Source: Vicingus serpentipes
GTDB lineage: Bacteria > Bacteroidota > Bacteroidia > Flavobacteriales_E > Vicingaceae
Direction of reading: 5' to 3'
DNA: 45,427 nt
Assembly (NCBI GenBank): GCA_024103385.1
Contig: JAGFIT010000023.1
Span: 1 to 45,427, forward strand
The notes beneath the pieces are model-generated. The model did no database searches. It saw only the letters and a program-made list of their open reading frames with translations, and had not been told where the DNA came from. Shown here one piece after another: positions 1-8,572 of the stretch (position 1 is its first letter; each line of letters starts with the position of its first letter). Both the position numbers and the translations under genes were made by a program.

Positions 1-85
1 CTCTTGAAATTAACTCCTGAATAATTAAATGTTTTTCTGTTTCGGTAAAATATTTACCTGCTTTTTGAATGATTTTTTTGTCCAT
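1..85 (-). CDS. Partial transposase first ORF (OrfA-like), 5' end only
   Basis: Reading the minus strand from an ATG at 85-83, 28 codons stay open to the window edge and begin MDKKIIQKAGKYFTETEKHL. The short basic start followed by a 'FTE..KH.IIQE' helix resembles the N-terminus of IS3-family OrfA helix-turn-helix proteins of Bacteroidota. A likely terminal inverted repeat lies just upstream at 101-121, as expected for an insertion sequence whose first ORF starts close to its left end. The gene runs off the window, so length and integrity are unknown. The family call is from recognition of a short segment, so it is tentative. Confidence 0.55.
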   Translation of the reverse strand, partial: MDKKIIQKAGKYFTETEKHLIIQELISR

Positions 86-100
86 TTTTTACACTTTTTA

Positions 101-121
101 GTGTAAACCTATTTCAGGACA
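101..121 (-). repeat. IS terminal inverted repeat (left end of minus-strand IS)
   Basis: On the minus strand this reads TGTCCTGAAATAGGTTTACA followed by C. It begins with TG, as IS3-family ends do, and matches about 18 of 22 positions of the sequence at 45308-45329, which lies just beyond the stop codon of the other partial transposase. The pair is what the two ends of one IS type should look like. Confidence 0.6.
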
Positions 122-221
122 AGACAACCTCTTTTAATTTTGCGAAGCGTTGGCATTTTTTCGTTTTTTTGTCCGCCAGTTGATGTTTGCACGGTGGTCG
201 GTTAGGGTTGCTGATAACAAC

Positions 222-247
222 CGAATAAACACAATTGTGTTTATTCG
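222..247. repeat. Perfect 26-bp palindrome downstream of mfd
   Basis: The sequence is fully self-complementary: the left half is CGAATAAACACAA and the right half its exact reverse complement, centred on AATT. It lies 29 bases beyond the mfd stop codon. The mfd transcript could fold it into a 13-bp stem with no true loop (realistically about 11 bp plus loop). There is no T-run after it on the minus strand, so it is not a classical terminator; it may be a transcript-end hairpin, a protein site, or part of the surrounding repeat-like sequence at 135-221. Confidence 0.7.
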
Positions 248-276
248 CACTGTATCTTTATCCCAAATTTAAACAA

Positions 277-3200
277 TTAAATGGATTGAACTGTTTTATT
301 AGTAATTGGAGAGATTAATGCTATGGCTTTCTCAATAGAGGCCACATTTTCAAACACTAAGCTTAGCTTGTCATTTCGTTCTTTCATTTTACAGGTATAA
401 GGGTTGGCTTGCACAAATTGTAACACTTGGGTAAAAATAGCCGATTGGTAAAAAGGTGATTCCTGATTAGCAATGAAGTAGCCAATCAGTTTTTGTTGTT
501 TAAGCACCATTTTTTCAAAACCTACTTTTTTAGCAATCCATCGTAAACGAATGGCGTTAAATAAATCTTCAGTGCTGTTGGGTATTTCACCAAAACGGTC
601 AATAAGTTGTTTGCGGTAAAAGGCCAAAGCTTCTTCATTTTCTATATTGTCTAAATCGCGATAAATGTTGAGTCGTTCTTCAATATTGCTAATGTAATCG
701 TCAGGAATCAATATTTCTAAATCAGTTTCTAATTGACAATCGCGCACGTAATCTTTATTCGCCAACTCTTCGGCATATACTTCTTTAAACTCTTTTTCTT
801 TGAGTTCATCAATGGCTTCTTGTAATATTTTTTGGTACATGTCAAATCCTATTTCTGAAATGAAACCACTTTGTTCTCCACCTAATAAATTTCCTGCACC
901 CCGAATATCTAAATCGCGCATGGCAATTTGAAATCCGCTACCCAAGTCAGAAAACTGTTCAATAGCAGTTAATCGTTTTCTGGCTTCGGGAGTTAAATTG
1001 TGCATGGGTGGAGAAAGCAAGTAACAAAATGCTTTTTTGTTGGACCGTCCTACTCTTCCTCTCATTTGGTGTAAATCACTCAATCCAAAATTGTTGGCAT
1101 TGTTAATAATGATGGTGTTGGCATTCGGAATATCTAGTCCAGATTCTATGATGGTGGTTGCTACCAACACATCGTATTCCCCATCTACAAAAGCCATCAT
1201 TTTTTGCTCCAATTCATCGCCTTTCATTTGTCCATGAGCAATCAATACTTTTACATCAGGGCATAAGCGCTGAATCATTCCTGCAATTTCCTGAATGTTT
1301 TCAATACGGTTGTTCACCACAAAAACTTGACCTCCACGCGATGTTTCATAAATAATAGCATCACGAAACACTTCTTCATTAAATGCTTGTAGTTTAGTTT
1401 CTACGGGTTGTCTGTTAGGTGGGGGAGTATTGATGTTCGACAAATCTCGAGCAGCCATAAGTGAAAATTGTAAAGTTCGAGGGATAGGAGTAGCGGTGAG
1501 GGTAAGCGTATCTACATTTTTTTTGATGGTTTTGAGTTTGTCTTTAATACTTACTCCAAATTTCTGCTCTTCATCAATAATTAATAAGCCCAAGTCTTTA
1601 AATTTCACATCATTTCCTACAATTCGGTGCGTACCAATCAGGATGTCAATCTCTCCTGTTTCTAATTTTTTGAGGGTTTCTTTTTGCTGTTTGGGTGTTT
1701 TAAATCGGTTGATGTAATCTACCTTGCAAGGGAAATCTTTTAATCTTTTCTTAAATGTTTTATAATGTTGTAGCGCCAAGATGGTAGTTGGAACCAATAC
1801 AGCAACTTGCTTGCTGTCGGTTACTGCTTTAAAAGCTGCTCGAATGGCTATTTCTGTTTTTCCAAAACCAACATCACCGCAAACCAGCCTGTCCATAGGG
1901 TAATCGGCCTCCATATCTTTTTTTACATCTTGGGTAGCGGTTAACTGGTCAGGTGTATCTTCATAAATAAAAGACGCTTCGAGTTCATTTTGTAAATACG
2001 TGTCAGGGGAAAACTGGAATCCTTTTTTGGTTTTTCGCTCAGCATACAATTTAATTAAATCAAAGGCAACTTCTTTAATTTTGGTTTTGGTTTTCTTTTT
2101 AAGTGTTTGCCAGTGATTAGAACCCAATCGGTTCACTTTTGGGGTAGTGCCATCTTTTCCTACAAACTTGGATATTTTGTGTAGCGAATGAATACTCACG
2201 TAAAGCAAATCGTTATTATCGTAAACTATTCGAATGGCTTCTTGGGTTTTACCTTGCACATCAATTTTTTCTAATCCAGAAAATTTACCAACACCATGAT
2301 CGATATGTGTAATGTAATCTCCTGTTTTTAGCCCGTGAATTTCTTTTAGGGTAAGGGCTTCATTTTTTTTGTTGTAACTGCTTTTTAATTTAAAGCGCTG
2401 GTAACGGTTAAAGATTTGATGGTCGGTATAACACGTAATTTTTTCATCCACATCAATAAATCCTTCATGAATAGGAAGAAGAATAGACGATACTTCAAGT
2501 TGTTTGCCAATGTCCTCAAATATATTAAAGAGGCGTTCGAGTTGTTTGCTGTTATCTGCTAAAAGAACATTGGTAAAACCTGCTTTTTTTTGAGTAGCTA
2601 TATCATCATGAAGCAGATTAAAATTTTTATTGAAACTCGGTTGAGGTTTTTGTTGGTAAGCAATGGTCAAATCAGCAGGAAGTAAGAATTGTGTTCCAAA
2701 TTCGATGGTGTTTCGCAGGTTAATTTGTTGTGTAAATTCTTCTTTGTTGGTAAATAATTCAGTAGGTTGAAGGTGTTTTAATGGAGAGCTTTCTTTATCA
2801 GTATAGGCAGTAGTTGCCTTTTCAAAATCGTGTTGAATTTGTTCGGTAGCCAATTGAAGGTCTTTCAGCCACACCAAACTATTTTTGGGTAAAAATTCCA
2901 AAAAAGAAACTCTGCCTTCTTTCAGTAAAATGGTTTGTACATTTGGGAGAATAGCAACTTGTTGATATTCTTTAATGCTTAATTGCGTTATAGGGTCAAA
3001 TGTTCTAATAGAGCTGATTTCATCTCCAAAAAATTCAATACGATAAGGGTTATCGTTAGAAAAAGAGAAAACATCGACAATACCACCTCTTATGGAGAAC
3101 TGTCCTGGAGAAACCACAAAATCTTCTCGTTCAAAACCATACTCATAAAAAATGGCATTGATAAAATCTAAAGAAAGCTCATCATTTACTTTTATTTTTA

Positions 3201-3630
3201 AAGTGTTTTTTTCTAGGTTCTTTTTGGTAACTACTTTTTCAGATAAAGCATCAGGGTAAGTAACCACTAATTTGGTGTTGCTCTTTTTAGAAAGCGCATT
3301 AAGTACTTCTGCGCGGAGTAAGATGTTGGAGTTGTCTGTTTCTTCAACTTCATAGGGTCTTCTGTAAGAACTGGGGAAAAATAATACTTTTTCTTCACCA
3401 GCAATTTGTTCTAAATCATTAAAAAAATAGGCAGCTTCCTCTTTATCATTTAAGACAAATAATTGGTCGACAGGAAAATTTTGATAAACCCCATTTGCAA
3501 TAAAAGCGCTTGATGAACCTACTAATCCTTTAAGACGAACATGTGATTTTTCACTAGCTTTAAATTGCTCAACTATTGCTTTGGTTTTTTCGGAATTGGA
3601 AAAAACGGCTTTTAACTCTATTGCTTTCAT
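277..3630 (-). CDS. mfd: Transcription-repair coupling factor Mfd
   Basis: A 1117-residue ATP-dependent DNA translocase that removes RNA polymerase stalled at lesions and recruits the UvrABC excision machinery. The N-terminal third has the UvrB-like homology region (for example RRPYEVEETDNSNILLRAE near residue 90). The RNA polymerase-interacting CarD-like domain follows near residue 440 (GDYITHIDHGVGKF). The helicase core has Walker A GDVGFGKTE near 588, DEEQ near 685, TATPIPRT near 714 and MRGRVGRS near 860, with a TRCF C-terminal domain after it. Length is close to the family norm (about 1150). The ATG at 3630 is followed directly by the conserved domain. It appears monocistronic, with a 26-bp palindrome beyond its stop and an IS fragment behind that. 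Confidence 0.97.
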   Translation of the reverse strand: MKAIELKAVFSNSEKTKAIVEQFKASEKSHVRLKGLVGSSSAFIANGVYQNFPVDQLFVLNDKEEAAYFFNDLEQIAGEEKVLFFPSSYRRPYEVEETDNSNILLRAEVLNALSKKSNTKLVVTYPDALSEKVVTKKNLEKNTLKIKVNDELSLDFINAIFYEYGFEREDFVVSPGQFSIRGGIVDVFSFSNDNPYRIEFFGDEISSIRTFDPITQLSIKEYQQVAILPNVQTILLKEGRVSFLEFLPKNSLVWLKDLQLATEQIQHDFEKATTAYTDKESSPLKHLQPTELFTNKEEFTQQINLRNTIEFGTQFLLPADLTIAYQQKPQPSFNKNFNLLHDDIATQKKAGFTNVLLADNSKQLERLFNIFEDIGKQLEVSSILLPIHEGFIDVDEKITCYTDHQIFNRYQRFKLKSSYNKKNEALTLKEIHGLKTGDYITHIDHGVGKFSGLEKIDVQGKTQEAIRIVYDNNDLLYVSIHSLHKISKFVGKDGTTPKVNRLGSNHWQTLKKKTKTKIKEVAFDLIKLYAERKTKKGFQFSPDTYLQNELEASFIYEDTPDQLTATQDVKKDMEADYPMDRLVCGDVGFGKTEIAIRAAFKAVTDSKQVAVLVPTTILALQHYKTFKKRLKDFPCKVDYINRFKTPKQQKETLKKLETGEIDILIGTHRIVGNDVKFKDLGLLIIDEEQKFGVSIKDKLKTIKKNVDTLTLTATPIPRTLQFSLMAARDLSNINTPPPNRQPVETKLQAFNEEVFRDAIIYETSRGGQVFVVNNRIENIQEIAGMIQRLCPDVKVLIAHGQMKGDELEQKMMAFVDGEYDVLVATTIIESGLDIPNANTIIINNANNFGLSDLHQMRGRVGRSNKKAFCYLLSPPMHNLTPEARKRLTAIEQFSDLGSGFQIAMRDLDIRGAGNLLGGEQSGFISEIGFDMYQKILQEAIDELKEKEFKEVYAEELANKDYVRDCQLETDLEILIPDDYISNIEERLNIYRDLDNIENEEALAFYRKQLIDRFGEIPNSTEDLFNAIRLRWIAKKVGFEKMVLKQQKLIGYFIANQESPFYQSAIFTQVLQFVQANPYTCKMKERNDKLSLVFENVASIEKAIALISPITNKTVQSI

Positions 3631-3696
3631 GGGCGCATAAAATTAAGATATAATTAGAAAAGCAATGAGAAAAATGAGAATTAACAAGAGCTGAAA

Positions 3697-4770
3697 TTAT
3701 TTGGGTTTCTCGTATTCCATATCTATTATCTTTTTCTTTTGATCTAGATAATACAAAATACTCCATTTTTTGCATTTATTTTCTTTGTAGAATGCGGGGT
3801 AATCAACCTCTCCATCAAATAGTACACATTTGAATATTTCAACCTTAATGAGGTTGCTCTCTATTTTAGAAAGATAGATGATGACTTCTGCTAATGTATC
3901 TGTAGATTGGTAATATAGCCCACTATCGCTAATGAGTGAGGTGTTTTGTGGTATGTTGATTTTATTTAATACAGAATCTATTGCTGCACTTTCCATGGTT
4001 TTTTGTTGGGCGTAACTGTCAAAAGGATTTAATTGAAGAGGTACCTGTATAGGAGCTATTCTAAATTTGAAATAATCTTTTTTGTAATTAAAGTGCTTAT
4101 CTAATGCCGCTCTTTCTTTTTTACTTACTCCATAAAAGTATTTGAATTTTTTTCTGAATACATAGTTTTTGTTGAAATGGTGAATTACTGCATAATAGCT
4201 ACTGTCGATAGGAGGAATTGCTTTATTATGTGTTATTGGAGAAGAAACACTAGGCTCTTCTGATATACCAGTTTTACCTTTAATATATTTTCCATCTTTG
4301 AAATAAGAAATGTGTTTGATGCCATTTTCATCGTAAAACTTCCATTTTCCTGTCTTTTTTTCTTTCTTATATTTTCCATAAGTTTTGATGTATTTGTAAG
4401 CCCAGAAACCGTGTTTTACTCCAGCTTTGTACTGTCCTTTTACTCTAATATTTCCATTTTCTTCAAACCAGGTCCAATCGCCATTTATTTTACTGTTGGC
4501 GTAAACAGCAGTAGTCATTATTTTTCCCGAAGGATAAAAAACTTTGGTGATCCCATTTTGACCATAATTGGTAAACGATTTTTGAATAGCTACTTGATTG
4601 GTATCATCAGCATAAACAGCAATTTTTTTAAAATAATAACCTTCGGTTGGTTGTTGGTAAATTACTCGCAAAGTAGTAGAGGATGTATCCAGTTGAATAA
4701 CTTCTTCTACTACCTGAGCAAAAGAAGTTTGGAATAAAAAAATGAAAATAAAAGGTAATAATCTATACAT
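3697..4770 (-). CDS. Secreted MORN-repeat (YwqK-like) protein of unknown function
   Basis: I do not recognise a specific function. The protein begins with a hydrophobic signal peptide (MYRLLPFIFIFLFQTSFAQ) that would be cleaved after AQ. Residues about 60-170 contain repeated 'G.W.FY..G.' units (GDWTWFEENG, GFWAYKYIK, GKWKFYDENG) typical of MORN-2/YwqK-like proteins, which fold as beta-hairpin repeats. The C-terminal half is unassigned. The frame is open up to an ATG at 4791, which would overlap the end of fbp, but the ATG at 4770 puts the signal peptide at the very start, so I use it (357 residues). It lies 4 bases behind fbp and is probably co-transcribed with it. The NCBI-style 'toxin-antitoxin system YwqK family antitoxin' name would be a domain label only; no toxin is nearby. 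Confidence 0.8.
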   Translation of the reverse strand: MYRLLPFIFIFLFQTSFAQVVEEVIQLDTSSTTLRVIYQQPTEGYYFKKIAVYADDTNQVAIQKSFTNYGQNGITKVFYPSGKIMTTAVYANSKINGDWTWFEENGNIRVKGQYKAGVKHGFWAYKYIKTYGKYKKEKKTGKWKFYDENGIKHISYFKDGKYIKGKTGISEEPSVSSPITHNKAIPPIDSSYYAVIHHFNKNYVFRKKFKYFYGVSKKERAALDKHFNYKKDYFKFRIAPIQVPLQLNPFDSYAQQKTMESAAIDSVLNKINIPQNTSLISDSGLYYQSTDTLAEVIIYLSKIESNLIKVEIFKCVLFDGEVDYPAFYKENKCKKWSILYYLDQKKKIIDMEYEKPK

Positions 4771-4774
4771 TTTT

Positions 4775-5779
4775 TTATCCGTATTGTTCAATCATTTCTA
4801 ATACTTTGTTAACCATATTTTTGGAGCCCATTAATGCTGGAACTCGTTGGTGTAATTCCGTAGGCTGAATCTCCATAATTCTTTTATGTCCAGTTGTTGC
4901 AATCCCTCCCGCTTGTTCTACAATAAATGCCATAGGATTGCATTCGTATAATAAGCGCAATTTTCCGTTTGGTGAACCAGTTGTAGCAGGGTAGCAAAAT
5001 ACGCCCCCTTTAATTAAATTTCTGTGAATGTCTGCTAGCATGGATGCAATGTATCTGCAAGAATAAGGCCTTCCTGTAGCAGCATCTTCTTCTTTTACCC
5101 AGTCACAATATTTTTGAAGTCCTCCTGAAAAAGAATTGTAATTTCCTTCATTGAAAGAATACAATCTTCCATCATCAGGCATTTTCATATTAGGATGTGA
5201 TAAACAAAATACACCAATACTTGGGTCTAATGTAAACCCATTTACTCCTTTTCCTGTAGTGTAAACCAACATGGTAGAAGGACCATAAATAACGTAACCA
5301 GCAGCAACTTGCTCCGTTCCCTTTTGTAAAAAATCTTCTAATTGAGCAGGGCCATCAGTAGAAACCCTTCTGTAAATAGAAAAAATAGTTCCGATAGAAA
5401 CATTTACGTCTATATTGGAGGAGCCATCTAAAGGATCAAATATAGCAACGTATTTTCCTTTCACTGAATTGGGTTGATCAAAAGCTAAAAAATCATCATT
5501 CTCTTCCGATGCAATACCACAAACTTGACCTCCATATTTGAAGGAATTAATCATTTGATTGTCTGCATAAACATCTAATTTTTGTTGTTCTTCTCCTTGA
5601 ATGTTTTCTGAGCCAGCTTTACCTAAAATATCTACTAAACCAGCTTTGCGTACTTCACTGTTAATAATTCGAGCAGCAATGCCAATATCATTCAATAAAC
5701 GGGTCAATTCTCCTGAAGCGTATTGAAACTCGTTTTGTTTATCTAATATAAATTCATTTAAGGTGATAATATTCCGCAT
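4775..5779 (-). CDS. fbp: Fructose-1,6-bisphosphatase class I
   Basis: Hydrolyses fructose 1,6-bisphosphate to fructose 6-phosphate, the committed step of gluconeogenesis, in the cytoplasm. Visible family marks are the metal-binding [19 protein letters not shown] segment around residue 115, a [18 protein letters not shown] segment near 245 and [14 protein letters not shown] near 275, which contain the substrate- and metal-binding residues of class I enzymes. I place the start at the ATG 5779 (334 residues); an in-frame TTG at 5788 would add only three residues. A candidate -7 box (TACTTTGC, 5805-5798) lies 18 bases upstream on the same strand. It is divergent from the acetyltransferase at 5863 and followed closely by the MORN-repeat gene. 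Confidence 0.96.
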   Translation of the reverse strand: MRNIITLNEFILDKQNEFQYASGELTRLLNDIGIAARIINSEVRKAGLVDILGKAGSENIQGEEQQKLDVYADNQMINSFKYGGQVCGIASEENDDFLAFDQPNSVKGKYVAIFDPLDGSSNIDVNVSIGTIFSIYRRVSTDGPAQLEDFLQKGTEQVAAGYVIYGPSTMLVYTTGKGVNGFTLDPSIGVFCLSHPNMKMPDDGRLYSFNEGNYNSFSGGLQKYCDWVKEEDAATGRPYSCRYIASMLADIHRNLIKGGVFCYPATTGSPNGKLRLLYECNPMAFIVEQAGGIATTGHKRIMEIQPTELHQRVPALMGSKNMVNKVLEMIEQYG

Positions 5780-5850
5780 GGCTCTCAATTTGATTTTGCA
5801 AAGTAATGAATTTATAGTGAATTGGTCGGGTTAATTATTAAGTTTTCAAT

Positions 5851-5858
5851 TACATTTG
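5851..5858 (+). promoter_or_regulatory. Candidate -7 box (TACATTTG) 4 bases before the GNAT ATG
   Basis: TACATTTG is an exact match to the Bacteroidota/Flavobacteria TAnnTTTG -7 element. It ends 4 bases before the ATG at 5863, so a transcript starting at the normal distance would begin at or near the start codon. A TTG lies 26 bases upstream, slightly outside the usual 17-23 spacing. Confidence 0.4.
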
Positions 5859-5862
5859 TTGT

Positions 5863-6315
5863 ATGAATGTTTCAATAAGAACAGCTAAAAAAAATGACTT
5901 ACCACAGGTTTTAGCATTGGTTAAAGAATTAGCGTTGTATGAAAAAGCGCCAGAAGAAGTAACCATTACCCTTCAAGATTTAGAAGAAGATGGTTTTGGA
6001 GAGCATCCGTTGTTTTGGATTATTTTGGCAGAGTATGAGGATGAAATTGTGGGAATGTCTTTTTATTACATCAGATACTCTACATGGAAGGGGAAGTGTT
6101 TGTATTTGGAAGATATAGTGGTGAAAGAAAAATACAGAGGTAATCGAATTGGCGAGCTACTTTTTGAAGAAACGATAAAAGCGGCAAAAGCAATGAACGC
6201 TAAATTAATGACGTGGCAAGTGTTGGATTGGAACGAACCGGCTATTCATTTTTATAAGAAGTTTAATGCAGAGCTGGATGGTGAATGGATTAATGGAAAA
6301 TTAAGGTTTGATTAG
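5863..6315 (+). CDS. GNAT N-acetyltransferase, diamine/thialysine acetyltransferase-like
   Basis: A 150-residue single-domain GNAT protein that would transfer an acetyl group from acetyl-CoA to an amine. The N-terminal IRTAKKNDLPQVLALVKEL and ALYEKAPEEVTI segments, the acetyl-CoA loop region LEDIVVKEKYRGNRIGELL (about residues 86-104, with the R-G-N-R-I-G pyrophosphate loop) and the WNEPAIHFYKKFNAE end are the pattern of the SSAT/thialysine acetyltransferase subgroup. Length fits that family. The true substrate cannot be read from the sequence; polyamines or thialysine are only the family precedent. It sits alone in front of a repeat-rich gap and the aspartate kinase gene. Confidence 0.88.
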   Translation: MNVSIRTAKKNDLPQVLALVKELALYEKAPEEVTITLQDLEEDGFGEHPLFWIILAEYEDEIVGMSFYYIRYSTWKGKCLYLEDIVVKEKYRGNRIGELLFEETIKAAKAMNAKLMTWQVLDWNEPAIHFYKKFNAELDGEWINGKLRFD

Positions 6316-6323
6316 GAGTGATT

Positions 6324-6378
6324 ATTCCCGCACTTGTTGCGGGATCTGTTTGTTTTAAAGGTACCGGAACAAGTCCGG
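6324..6378. repeat. Inverted pair of REP-like hairpins sharing an ACTTGTT loop
   Basis: Hairpin 1 (6324-6345) has arms ATTCCCGCA and TTGCGGGAT, all paired with one G-T wobble. Hairpin 2 (6364-6378) is CCGGAACAAGTCCGG. The loop of the second read on the opposite strand is ACTTGTT, the same heptamer as in the first (CGCACTTGTTGCG), so the two form an inverted pair around the same loop. They fill the gap between the acetyltransferase and the aspartate kinase start at 6386. Confidence 0.7.
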
Positions 6379-6385
6379 CAGAGCT

Positions 6386-7657
6386 ATGAAAGTATTTAAG
6401 TTTGGTGGAGCTTCAGTAAAAGATGCTGAAGCAGTAAAAAATGTAGGAGGCGTTATACGGCAGTATAATGATGATTTGGTGGTGGTGATATCTGCTATGG
6501 GTAAAACAACCAATGCTTTAGAAAAAGTAGTAGATGCTTATTACCATAAAAAGCCAACTTTAGCCAGTCATTTACAAGAGTTAAAAGACTTTCATTTTCA
6601 GATTTTAAATGATCTTTTTGAAAACAAGCAGCATCCTGTCTTTGATGAGATACACAATACTTTTGTAGAGATTGAATGGGAAATCGAAGAAGTTCCAAGT
6701 CGTAGTTACGATTATATTTATGATCAAATAGTGAGTATAGGCGAGGTGCTTTCTACAAAAATAGTAAGTGCTTTTTTGAATAAATTAGGTATTAAAAATA
6801 TGTGGCTGGATGTGAGGGATGTTATACAAACAGATAATACACATAGAAATGCCAAGGTGGATTGGAGGCATACGGAGGAGCGTGCCCAAAGCGTAATTTC
6901 TCCTCTAATCCAAACAGATGAGCAGTCTGTTGTTATTACTCAAGGATTTATAGGATCAAGTTCGGAATTGTTTACTACTACTTTAGGACGTGAAGGCTCT
7001 GATTTTACTGCTGGAATATTGGCGTATTGTTTAAATGCGGAGGATGTTACTATATGGAAAGATGTACCAGGGATGTTAAATGCTGACCCAAAATGGTTTG
7101 ACAATACAGAAAAGTTAGACAATATTTCTTACCATGAAGCGGTAGAGTTGGCTTATTATGGGGCAACAGTCATTCATCCAAAAACGATTAAACCACTACA
7201 TAATAAGAATATACCTTTGTATGTGAAATCGTTTTTATTACCCAATGAATCAGGTTCAGTAATCAATCAGAATACGAGTCAGGATGGAAAAGTTCCTTCC
7301 TTCATTTTTAAGATGAATCAGGTACTTATTTCCATTTCATCCAAGGATTATTCATTTATTATGGAAGATCATTTGAGCCACATTTTTGGAGTTTTAGCTC
7401 AGCAAGGGATAAAAATTAACTTGATGCAGAACTCGGCTCTAAGTTTTTCTATTTGTGTAGATTTTGATGAACAAAAGACAATGCAATTGATTGATGTATT
7501 AAGACAAGAGTACAAAGTCTTATATAATGATAATTTAGAATTAGTTACCATTCGCCATTACGATCAACAAACGATTAATAGAGTAACCATTGATAAAGAA
7601 ATTTTAGTGGAACAAAAAAGCAGGCACACGGCCAGGTTGGTGATGAAGCCGAAGTAG
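6386..7657 (+). CDS. Aspartate kinase (monofunctional)
   Basis: Phosphorylates aspartate to aspartyl-4-phosphate, the first step towards lysine, threonine, methionine and meso-diaminopimelate, the last of which the MurE in this window would use. The N-terminus MKVFKFGGASVKDAEAVKNV carries the KFGG nucleotide-binding signature. GREGSDFTAGILA near residue 195-207 is the aspartate-binding part of the kinase domain, and VELAYYGATVIHPKTI near 250 is also conserved. About residues 305-410 look like the regulatory ACT pair, so feedback control is likely but the effector cannot be told. 423 residues is normal for a monofunctional enzyme without homoserine dehydrogenase. It is convergent with the exonuclease gene, only 3 bases apart. 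I give no symbol because several paralogues (lysC, thrA type) exist in these genomes. Confidence 0.94.
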   Translation: MKVFKFGGASVKDAEAVKNVGGVIRQYNDDLVVVISAMGKTTNALEKVVDAYYHKKPTLASHLQELKDFHFQILNDLFENKQHPVFDEIHNTFVEIEWEIEEVPSRSYDYIYDQIVSIGEVLSTKIVSAFLNKLGIKNMWLDVRDVIQTDNTHRNAKVDWRHTEERAQSVISPLIQTDEQSVVITQGFIGSSSELFTTTLGREGSDFTAGILAYCLNAEDVTIWKDVPGMLNADPKWFDNTEKLDNISYHEAVELAYYGATVIHPKTIKPLHNKNIPLYVKSFLLPNESGSVINQNTSQDGKVPSFIFKMNQVLISISSKDYSFIMEDHLSHIFGVLAQQGIKINLMQNSALSFSICVDFDEQKTMQLIDVLRQEYKVLYNDNLELVTIRHYDQQTINRVTIDKEILVEQKSRHTARLVMKPK

Positions 7658-7660
7658 TTC

Positions 7661-8161
7661 TTATGATCTCGATAATAACAACCCCAATAACTTAGTAGTG
7701 GCTAAAGCATCTCCGGCAGCTCGGTGACGGTCTTTTGTTGGTATATGGATACCTAGTGCTTCGCACAACTTCCCTAGACTATATGAGTCAGCATCAGGCA
7801 AGTGTTTTTCACTTAACTGAATGGTGCACACCTTGGGTTCATTTAAATCATGTCCCACTTTTTTTAATTCGGTTTTAATAAAATGATAATCAAAATCAAC
7901 ATCGTGAGCAACAAAAATTTTTCCGCTTAATAAGTCAACTATTTGTTGGGATACTTCTTTAAAGGTAGGAGCTGTACTTACCATTTCGTTAGTGATTCCT
8001 GTTAGTTTAGTAACATACCAATCCACCTTGGTTTCAGGATTAATCAAGGTGGAATATTCGTCAATTATTTTTTCGCCATCAAAAATGTAAACGGCAATTT
8101 CAATAATTTTCCCCTTGATGTGGTTGCCTCCTGTGGCCTCTATATCTACAACTGCGTACAC
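7661..8161 (-). CDS. DEDDh 3'-5' exonuclease (DnaQ/PolIII epsilon-like)
   Basis: A 166-residue exonuclease domain. Residues 3-11 (AVVDIEATG) give Exo I with D6 and E8; HDVDFDYHFIK near residue 90 gives Exo II; HRAAGDALAT near 143 gives Exo III with the catalytic H and D. Together this is the two-metal DEDDh active site of proofreading subunits and related nucleases. There is nothing beyond the exonuclease domain, so it is either a stand-alone exonuclease or a proofreading subunit; the sequence does not decide. The start codon is GTG at 8161, immediately before the conserved YAVVDIE. It is 9 bases behind the DCC-family gene on the same strand and probably co-transcribed with it. Confidence 0.9.
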   Translation of the reverse strand: MYAVVDIEATGGNHIKGKIIEIAVYIFDGEKIIDEYSTLINPETKVDWYVTKLTGITNEMVSTAPTFKEVSQQIVDLLSGKIFVAHDVDFDYHFIKTELKKVGHDLNEPKVCTIQLSEKHLPDADSYSLGKLCEALGIHIPTKDRHRAAGDALATTKLLGLLLSRS

Positions 8162-8170
8162 GGGATAAAG

Positions 8171-8572
8171 TTACATTAAAAATTTCTTCTCAATATCTGG
8201 AGTAGGAATAAATTCACAGTCTGTTTTTCCAAACCATTGGTAGCGGTATTTTGCTATTATGTCATAAACAAAATCGCGTATAAAAACAGGAAAAATGGTT
8301 AAACTATAAAAAATAGAATTTATCCCTCCTATTAGTTTTAATATACGAAGAGCTGCAGTGGATTTGGTGAAATGTTGTTCGTTTTCAATTAATATAATAG
8401 CATCTGTTGTTGGATTAATGTTGTGCTTTTTCTTGAGTGTTTCTCCAACTTCGGATTGTAGAGAGGAAAAACGGAAGATATCTTTTTTATCTCTTTTGAT
8501 AATATACCTTGCCCAATAATTGCATAAATTACATTGACCATCAAATAGAATAATGTACTTGGAATTAGTCAT
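8171..8572 (-). CDS. DCC-family thiol-disulfide oxidoreductase-like protein (DUF393)
   Basis: A 133-residue protein with the family signature near its start: ILFDGQCNLCNYW, giving D11 and a C14-x-x-C17 pair, followed by FRFSSLQSEVG and a later AALRILKLIGG helix. DUF393 proteins have a thioredoxin-like fold, and the CxxC pair suggests a redox role, but no substrate is established. It overlaps the upstream oxidoreductase gene by 8 bases, so the two are translationally close and likely act in one operon with the exonuclease gene behind. Confidence 0.87.
   Translation of the reverse strand: MTNSKYIILFDGQCNLCNYWARYIIKRDKKDIFRFSSLQSEVGETLKKKHNINPTTDAIILIENEQHFTKSTAALRILKLIGGINSIFYSLTIFPVFIRDFVYDIIAKYRYQWFGKTDCEFIPTPDIEKKFLM

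Noticed and set aside
4312..4737. Plus-strand open frame of 141 codons opposite the MORN-repeat gene
   Set aside because: Antisense shadow; the minus-strand gene has a signal peptide and MORN repeats.
3697..4770. Calling the MORN-repeat protein an antitoxin
   Set aside because: The YwqK label is only a domain name; the protein has a signal peptide and no toxin gene is next to it.
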